Position numbers and translations under genes: made by a program. Positions 44,401 through 53,400 of a stretch of DNA of 64,000 nt are shown in pieces. Numbering within the stretch: the stretch's first letter is position 1; every line of letters starts with the position of its first letter. The stretch covers positions 31,606,933 to 31,670,932 of the forward strand of contig NC_049901.1 in the NCBI RefSeq assembly GCF_001411555.2, written 5' to 3'. The DNA is from Juglans regia. Lineage: Eukaryota; Streptophyta; Magnoliopsida; Fagales; Juglandaceae. The notes under the pieces are model-generated. The model ran no database searches, was not told the origin of the DNA, and was given only the letters and a program-made list of their open reading frames with translations.

Positions 44401-47400
44401 ATCAATGAAAGTCACATAATATTTAAATTTTTCATGTGAACTAACCGGGGAAGGTCCCCAAACATCACTATGGATAAGACAAAGTAGTGAGAAGCTCTAC
44501 TAGCATGCAAAGGAAAGGGAAAAGTTTTGCTTTTACCAAGTTTGCTAGAATCACACTCGAGATAAAGAAGAACATTCTTTATTACCAAGAAAACTAGAGT
44601 GCAATACACGTGATAACATCTGAGTATTGGGATGACCTAAATGACGATGCCACACCATACTCAGATTAGAAACATTATTACAAGCAAAAAACTTAATAGA
44701 AGAAATTGGCGAAAGTGTTGGAACAGGTAAAAATAGTGGAAAAAAGTGCCCCACTTTAGGTCCCTTCGCGATTGGCTCCCCCTTTACCTAATCCTGCACA
44801 ACACAACCATCACTAGAAAAATTAACAGCATAATTGTTATCAACTAATTGACCAACATAAATAAGATTCGTGGAAAGCTGAGGAGCAAGAAACATGTGAT
44901 ATCCCATATGATATGGATAAGGATAGATGGTGTATGGGATCCCACATTGCTTGGGAAGGAGAGGTTCTTGCTCTTTATAAGGTTCCAATGGGGCTCTAAT
45001 TGTATCATTGACTAGTCCTTTTGGAGTATAGGCCATGTGGTTTGGGTCTTCCATTGGAGCGTTACAAATGGTATCAGAGTCTATCCCAACTAGAAATGTG
45101 GGACTTGAGTCGTGCCAACTACAATGGACAGGCCCGACGAGGACGTCGGGAATTTAAGGGGGGTAGATTGTGATATCCCATATGATATGGATAAGGGTAG
45201 GTGGTGTATGAGATCCCACATTGCTTGGAAAGGAGGAATTCTTGCTCTTTATAAGGTTCCAATGGGGCTCTAATTGTATCATTGACTAGTCCTTTTGGAG
45301 TATAGGCCATGTGGTTTGGGCCTTCCATTGGGGCGTTACAAAACACATTAGTAAATTTAGAAGAGGCATCTCCTACAGTAGCGATTGGCAAAGAATTGCC
45401 ATTGGTAGTCTGAATGGCAGATTGACTAGCAAAGGGCCAAACATAACACAGGGCGGTGGAAGTATTCGTCATGTGATTAGAGGCCCCTGAGTCTACGTAC
45501 CAAAGTTTAGTAGAGTTTTTACCTTGGAACCCCATGTTGATAATGTCGAAATTAGCATCCATTGCACCATGTTTGGTGTGCAATAATTTACTGTAGGAGG
45601 TGCAGGAAAGAAGGAAGCACTTGAAGAAGAGCCATGTGTTGCAGAAGTCGCTGCGGGAGGGGCAAAAACAGAAGTCTGAAATGCTTGGGCCTGACGATTC
45701 TGAGGGCAGATACGAAATTCTTTGATAATGTGACCATTCTTCTTGCAATAAGAACAATATTTCTTAGGACAATTGGTAGCGATATGCCCATATTCCTTGC
45801 AGCAGAAACACTGCAAGTTCTTAGAATTCATAGGTGATCCTCGTCCTTGGACAACATAAGCCACAGTAGCCGTCCCTGAACTACCATGAGATTGCTCTAG
45901 AATAGTTTGGGTACTAAGACATTCTTCGTGAAGTAACTCACCAAAACAAATATCAAGAAAGGGAACAAGAGATCTGTTCAGGAGAGGGGAGCGAACAGAT
46001 TCATATTTTGGGCGTAGTTTCATAAGAAATTTGTCACGCCAGCTAGTTTCATGAAGATTTTGAATAGTTGAAAGAGCGGCAACAAGAACATCTGCTGTAA
46101 CCAAATCAGTATATTCATGAAAGGCCGAGTAGTAGTCTTGGACGGAAAGACTACCATGTTGAAACATGGCAATCGCATGTTCTAACTGAAAACGACGAGT
46201 ATCATTAGCTTGATGATAAACTTTCTTCAAGTAATTCCACATGGATTGAGCGGAGCGATGAGCCCGCAAGTTGGAAACAATATGTGGCTCTACCGAACCA
46301 AGAAGCCAAGACATAATCCGACCATCAAGTACAGCCCATGAAGGAGAAGCCCTGAATTCCTTGGATTTGTCAGTATTGGATGTTTGGGCGACATCCGTGC
46401 GATCAATATGACCCCAAAGATCTTTTCCCTTGAGAAAAAGTTCAAATTGAAAGGCCCAAGTAGAGTAATTTGTGCCCGTAAACTTGACACAGGTGCGGAG
46501 TCCATCACAAATTAATAAATTCTGAGACAAAGCCAGTCAACCCAAAAAAAAAAAAAAAACTCAAGGAGTCACAAAATGAAGAAAGTGCCGGAAAAAAAAT
46601 GAAGGCACAGAAGTGTTTGCTGAGAAGCTGCCGAGAATTACCCACTAGAAGATTGCAGCTGCTGAGACCTGAACAGAAGCTGCCAAGAAGAGACAAAGCA
46701 GGAACAGAAAGTGCCGACGGCACCAACCCAGACAAAACAGACCGAAAAGAAGCTGTCACGTGGTTCACTGAGAAGAACCCAGAAAACCCGAAACTGAAAA
46801 GATGAGGGAGAGGACAGCGCAGAACACGCCGAGAGACAAACCGAGAAGAAGAAAGAAGAAAAAAAATTCATGCGGCTCTTGATACCATGTCAAAATTAGG
46901 CAAAATACTGTATGCATGGCCGAATCGTTGGCCTTGGGATTTCTCTCTATTATATAAACTGTACAAAGCATTCTATACATGGAAAGAACTACGTATATGC
47001 TAATTCTATTCCTATACAATCTGTCAAATATTATGCTAATTATATGAAGAGTAAATCAAGAAAACAAATATGGAAACAAGTACGGAAACAATTATGGCTG
47101 TCCATTGACATTGGGAAGTATGTGAAGTTTCTGATCTTTTGGAAGATTATATGAGATGAAGCTTGATCAGAACAGGGAGGATAGTCTGCAGTGGGTGCAT
47201 ACAGTTATTCCAGATTTTCAGTGAGTTCTTTTTTCAAAGGTGTTAACCTGTCATGGGGTCAAAGATTTTCCCTGGAAAAGTATTTCGAGAGCCAAGGTGC
47301 CTAGTAAGGTTGCTTTCTTCTGTTGGCTGGTGTCTCTTGGGAAAATTTTAACCACGGACAACTTGAGGAAGAGAGGCTTACTGGTGATTGATTGGTGTTT

Positions 47401-50400
47401 TATGTGTAAGAAGGATGGTGAATCTATTGATCATCTTTTTCTTCATTGTGAGGTGGCGACTTCTTTGTGGAATGAGATTTTTGCAAGGGTTGACATTTTT
47501 TGGGTGATGCCTATGCGTGTGATAGATTTCTTTGCATGCTGGCAAGGTATTGTGGGGAGAAGTAACAGCACTGCAGTGCTGAAGATGATCCCCTTGTGCT
47601 TGCTTTGGTGTTTATGGTTGAAGAGGAATGGGAGGTGCTTTGAAATTGTGAACGTTCTTTAGGGAGCTTACAAGTTTTTGGGTGAAGAATCTTGTAAGGA
47701 ATGGGAATGATTGTAATGTTTTGCTTTAGTTGTATTCTGTTTTAGCTTTCAAGTAGGTGTTCTCATTTGTATACATCTTGTGTACTTGGGCTATGCCTAT
47801 TTACTTGGAATAAAATTTCTCTTATTAATTATAAAAAAAAGAGTATTTATGTTAGTAATGAATAAAAGATAAGGGAGAGGAAAGGAAAGTACTAATAAAT
47901 CATATTGAGATAGCCCATACAAACTGTGTGTTAATACCTATACAATACTATTTTTTTTTTTGATAAGTGTTAATACCTATACAATACTACACTATGTTAA
48001 TACCTATACGAACTTCACTTTCTTGACTACGGGTAGAACTTGATTTCTCTCCCCTTTTTAGGGCATTTTTGTAGAAGTTTCAGTTTGGTGTTTCTTTGCT
48101 TTCTGTGTTTGTTTCATGTATACATGGTGTAATTCTATTCCTAAAGCAATTGGGATTGTCGTCATTATGTCCACGATATTGTTTTCAGTCACTGTGGGAG
48201 TTTCCAATAGGCCTTAATGGCAGTCCAAGTAAAAAGAAATTTATTAAACCACATAATTTGGCATAGCCCAAGTACACAAAGAGTATACAAGAGAAAACAC
48301 CTAATTACAAGCTAAGAACTAGAGAAGGCAACAAATAAATCATGAAAATAGGTCCCATCCAATACGATAGCCGAGCGTTCTCTTTCTTCAAAACGACGAC
48401 CGTTCCTCTTGAGCCAAATACGCCACATAAGACAGAGGAACCACCTTCCAAACTGCAGCAATTTGGCGATTACCCTTAATTCCCCTCCAGCAAGCAGAAG
48501 ATCCACCACCCTCCTAGGCATCACCTAAGCAAGACCAATCGTGATACCTCATATTGAATGATAAGGGTATATGGTGTATGAGATCCGGCATTGCTTGGGT
48601 TGGAGAAGTTTATACTCTTTATAATGGTTCTAATGGGGCTCCAATTGTATGATTGACAAGTCCTTTTGGAGTATAGGCCTATATGTGGCTTGGGCCCCCC
48701 TTGGGGCGTTACACCAATCCTATTAAAAATCTCGTCCCAAAGAACCTTTCTCACTTCTCAATGTAAAAGTAGGTGATCCACAGATTCTCCATTCCTTTTG
48801 TACGTAAAGCACCAATCCATTATAAATGAGACCATGCTTTCTCAAATTATCAGTTGTCAAAATTTTCCCAAGAGAAGCCAGCCAACCCAAAAAGCAACCT
48901 TGCGAGACATTTTGCTCCCCCAAAAGCACTTCCAAGGAAAATCATTTGGGGATTGATACAACATAGCCTTATACAATGATCATACAAGATGCTGAAAAAA
49001 TCTGAGATGTCATCGACCTCCCAATCCTGTACGGCTCGAATTAGCCTCACATTCTACTGTAAAAGCCATTGAAGTTGTCCATATAATCTGCCACTGAAGC
49101 TCCCTGATCGAAAGCAATCCTAAAAAAGAGAAGGGAAACCATTCTTTACGGCTAGGTTAATAAGAAGTGACTGCGTTACTTTATGGAGGATTGGAGTCTA
49201 GAGTTTATATAAAGGGTCGGCAGCTAGGGAAATTTCTAGGCTGTGCCACTGCTACCTAGGGTTAGGGTTTCAAAAAATTATTTAGGTTTTTGAGAACATA
49301 AGGGGGTGACTCTAGGGCTTAACTTAGGGCTGATCATCATCTTCTTGGGGTTTCTAGATGTCTTACAATTAAAAACCATCCTCTTTGTTCCAGAATTTGG
49401 CTGCATATCTTAGTAGTTCTGTATGGTTTTTTGGCACTATCCCAATCCTTGGAGAGTTAAAAACTCGTCCTAATCTATCTTAAAGTGGCAGCTGCTGCTA
49501 GGGTTCTTAATGCTAGGTTCTTCGAATTTATAAACAGGTTGTGATGGATTCTGAGTCTGCCTAGGAGTTGGTTGATTTCTAATAAAATGCAACATGTCAT
49601 CTCCTATCGAATATCTGGTTCATTTTTAAACATAATAAATAATAACACAAAATAACAATGCAGTAAATCATGGGCCTGAGGGCCTAGGGTTCGAATTTCT
49701 ATCCACACCTAGAGATTATAGGGCTTGGCTATGACAAAAGTTCTCCCAATGCTGGTGTTTAGAGCACAAAATATACATTTAATGACAATCACAGTTGAAT
49801 GCATTAGACTTTATTCCTTATCAGTATAGAAGTAGGTCGTTAATTTCCTGTACTTGTAATTTTAATTCCTTCAAGATCCAGGAACCAGATGCTGTCTACC
49901 ATCTCAATCTATCCCTAGCTATATTATTCAAACTTCTGTAATACATGATGAAATCATTCGATTAGTCAGTCAAACATTATAACCAGCTATTTAGCATGGA
50001 GAATTGTAGATATACAATAGTGGTTATTCAATTCATGGCCAATCTCTTGTATGACTAGAACATCACTCCTAGGCGTTTCTCTTGTATATGACCCGTGTAC
50101 TTGGCTTTTGCCTATTCCTTCGATCAATAAAATCTTATTTACTGATCAAAAAATTTCATGGCCCCCTCCTTCATAGGTTTTTTTTTTTTTCCCTTCTCGA
50201 AAGGAGAGGTGGGGGCGACTAGCGTAGCAACTCTCTTTGGGCGTGACCATAGGAGCCCCTCTCCGCTGTGGAATGTCCAGTTTGAGCCTTTGCTACTGCC
50301 CCAAGGGCAAGCCCATTACCACAACACCTCCAAAGTATCCAGTTGGTCCAAAGCCCAAAGGTTAGGCTTTACTACCACAAGTGGTTTCAACTTATGTCCT

Positions 50401-53400
50401 GACTCAAACTCCTGACCTCGAAGCCATGAAAATACCAGCTCATACCAACTGAGCTACCACCTTGTGGTCCCCTCATTCATAGTCACTTTGCTTTTATGGT
50501 TGCATGATGTTTAGTCAACCTTTTAATTGCTATGGTTATGCTGGTTAGTTTTTCTATTGATATTATGTTGCCCTTAATTGCACTACCCAAATAATTTTGT
50601 AATCTTTACCCCTATTTAGTAGTTGACGTTGTTATGTTACACAGTTGAACAGAGCTGTAACAGGACCAAGACACCCGGGAGTTATTGGTGATAGAGGATC
50701 TGGATCTTTTTCAAGAGAAAGTGAGTAACCTTACTGTGAATATTTTCTGCCTTTTGGTAGTCTTTAGATTATTTGTGATGCAATAGGGTGTCAGTTGGGT
50801 CAGGACATTCTACAATCTAATTGAAAGTTTTAAGTAGCCTTTTGTTTCTACTACTACAAAATGGGAATCTTGGAATGGGGGCCTACTCAGTCATGCACAG
50901 AGTGATCGTTTGATTACTCGTTCCCATAAAGCGTTTTTGGGATTCATTTCAATGACAAAAACCACTTTATGCAGAAGTGAGTTTGGTACTTCTCCAAGTT
51001 GATCTTTGGGATCTTAAAGTTGCTTCAGACTTGGTTTTTGACATAGAGACCCCAAGTAAGGAAACAGATAAAAATCTCTTCATTGGTGCTTGATCGAGCA
51101 AATCCTAGAGTTCTGAAAGAAAAAAAAACCAGCCAGAGGAAATATTCATTAGCGGTCAAGAGTATCTTAGTGATTTAGGTCTCGTTTTGTTTTACAGATG
51201 GTCTCACCCCATCTCATCTCACCATCCAAACACCATACCTATAAAAAAAAAAAAAAAAAAAAGCATCCAAACACCATTCTAACACAAACATTTTTCAATT
51301 TAAATTTTCAACTTTTCAACTTTTTCATCTAATCATTATGTAATCATTACAACTTTCCCAAACTTCCAAACAATTCAACTTTTTCAAATCCCAAAACAAA
51401 AATAATTTTAAAAAATTATGTTCTTAACAATATTTTAACTTTATAATATTTTTATTCAATTTTTTCTCTCATTTCCCACAACTCCAAAAAAATCTTAACT
51501 CAAACCATTTCATTACTATTCATAGATTTCTCATCTCATATGTATAACCAAATAAGGCCTTAGTATTCTGTGATTTTTAGAAGAGAATGTTCTAAACCAG
51601 AAAACATTTTACTTTTAATATCTGTCAATGTTGTCCATATATTAATTAACAAAAATAAGCCAAAAGAGTAAAATACCCTTTAATAACTCAACAAAATTGT
51701 ATGTAACTTCTGCACTACCTTGTTAAAGTATTCATGAACCATATGGCTAGATTAACCATTTCTTTCTCTTTACATTCAGAAAGTTGGCTGGTCATTCATT
51801 GGTGTTCTGGAAGATTGATCTGGTATTATTTTTACCAATCCCTGTGTATTTTACAGTATTGAATGTCAACCAACCTTCAGCTTCAACGGACTAGAAGAAT
51901 TTGGTTATTATGGAGAGTGGATTTCAATTTTTTAATTTTTTTTTGCAAGTGAAAGGTTTAATTCTATGCCTTTATTTGGAAACACAAACCATCTCATCTC
52001 ATCTCATAATTTTCTTCCCAAACATTTACTCAAACACAAACACTTTTCAATTTCAAATTTTCAATTTTTTCATCTAATTATTACCTGATCATTACAACTT
52101 TCTCAAACTTCCAAACAAAACACAAAAACAATACAATTTTTTTCAAATTCCAAAACAGAAATAATATTAAAAAGTTATATTCTAACAATATTTTTCGCCA
52201 ATCAAAAAATATTCTAATAATATTTTAACTTATAATTTTTTTATTGAATTTTTTCTCTCTCCTTTCCCAAAATCTAATAAAATATCTTAACTCAAGCCAT
52301 TTCACTACTATTCACAAACTATTTCACTACTATTTACAAAATTCTCATCTCATCTCATCCTCCAAACATCCCCAGTACGCTTAAGTGCTTACTGCAAAGT
52401 GCCAAGGCTAAAGCGCTTCTCTTATCAAAAGTGATGTACATTTATGAAAGCGCACCTAACTACATTTTTTGGCACTTTTTTTAATAAGTTTTAAGTACAA
52501 AAACACGCTTTTGTAGCTTTTTGGAAAGAACATATAAAATATGAATCTTATCCATTGTTGTTTGTCTGAACCATTTATTTGTGCTCAATTCCTAGGATTA
52601 TATTATCAGGGTTTAAACGTTCATGTGAGATTTTCGTTGGGTCTATATTGTACCAATTTCACTGTTTAATGAAATGCCCTCTTCATTCCCATCACACTTG
52701 CAGCTTACTGATATCAGGCTGATTAAGATTAACAGTGAATCTGATTCATATGGTTCTCAAATTGATTTAATCCCCTCGTTGCCAAAATGAGTGTCTTCAT
52801 TGAAAAACACTTTTTTGGTGAATTTATTAATTATTTGACACCAACAAGTTTTGACGATCAAGTCTGGTGCTAGTTTGTTTACCTCATTTTTCGTCATTTG
52901 TTTGTTAATTGCAAAAGACTGCTTCTTGTTGCCCCCACCGCCCCCTGTTTTCCCTTCTGAACTTCCCTCTCGCTAATGGCAAGTTCTGTGCAGGTTCATC
53001 TGCTGCTGAGTGGACACAAGATGGAGACTTTGGTAACTGGTTAGATCAGCATATGTTTGGCACAGACGGTGTTGAAGAAGAGAAGAGGTGGTCATCACAA
53101 CCTCAACCCTCTGCTCGTGTTGCAGAATACAAACCTTTGTACAGAACATCCTCATACCCGGAGCAGCAACCGGTGCTGCATCGCTACTCTAGTGAACCAA
53201 TTCTAGTACCTAAATCAACATTCACGTCTTTCCCTCCACCTGGAAGCAGATCCGAACAAGGTTCACCACACCACCCTAATATGTCTTTTCTTGGTGGTGG
53301 TCCACAGATACCCTTCTCTACACCAAACCCCTCTCCGTGTTCTAACTCTACTCATCACTTGGCTGGTTTATCTCATGGTTTGAATTATGGTGGAAATATG

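Larger units (their letters stand above)
41741..47110 (-). mobile_element. Complete Ty1/copia element (decayed)
   Basis: 5370 bp including a nested TRIM. LTRs 41741-41973 and 46888-47110, target duplication TTGGG (41736-41740 and 47111-47115). On the minus strand the 5' LTR is followed directly by the primer binding site TGGTATCAAGAGC (initiator tRNA-Met type, 46890-46876 region), and TTTGAGGGAGGT precedes the 3' LTR. Order gag, integrase, RT, RNase H is copia-type. LTRs differ by about 16 bases plus a 10-bp indel (roughly 7%), so it is not recent. pol has stops and frameshifts. Confidence 0.93.
36729..47840 (+). mobile_element. LINE-III: L1-type LINE split by a copia element
   Basis: LINE in PAT1-B intron 3, absent from PAT1-A (empty site about 3707-3712). 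ORF1 remnants 36753-39084, endonuclease 39081-39741, RT 40298-41735, interruption by the copia (41741-47110), C-terminal region 47116-47662, 3' UTR with TGTGTACTTGGGCTATGCC, tail ATTATAAAAAAAA. It also carries two MITE-like insertions (37470-37895, 39742-40297), the second with a deletion of the endonuclease-RT linker. Confidence 0.87.
49141..50644 (+). other. PAT1-B intron 3, 3' part
   Basis: Aligned with 5930-6283 and then 9630-10476 of PAT1-A; the site where LINE-I sits in A is empty here near 49503. Contains a LINE tail and a SINE. Ends TTACACAG before exon 4. Confidence 0.78.
50721..52993 (+). other. PAT1-B intron 4
   Basis: 2273 bp, GT-AG. Aligned piecewise with 10553-10660 and 14672-15712; it lacks LINE-II and has two private MITEs (51178-51559, about 51975-52365). 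The frame opening at 52909 into exon 5 is intronic. Confidence 0.85.

Noticed and set aside
46599..47019. Overlapping frames near the copia 5' LTR and leader
   Set aside because: They lie in the LTR, primer binding site and untranslated leader of the copia.
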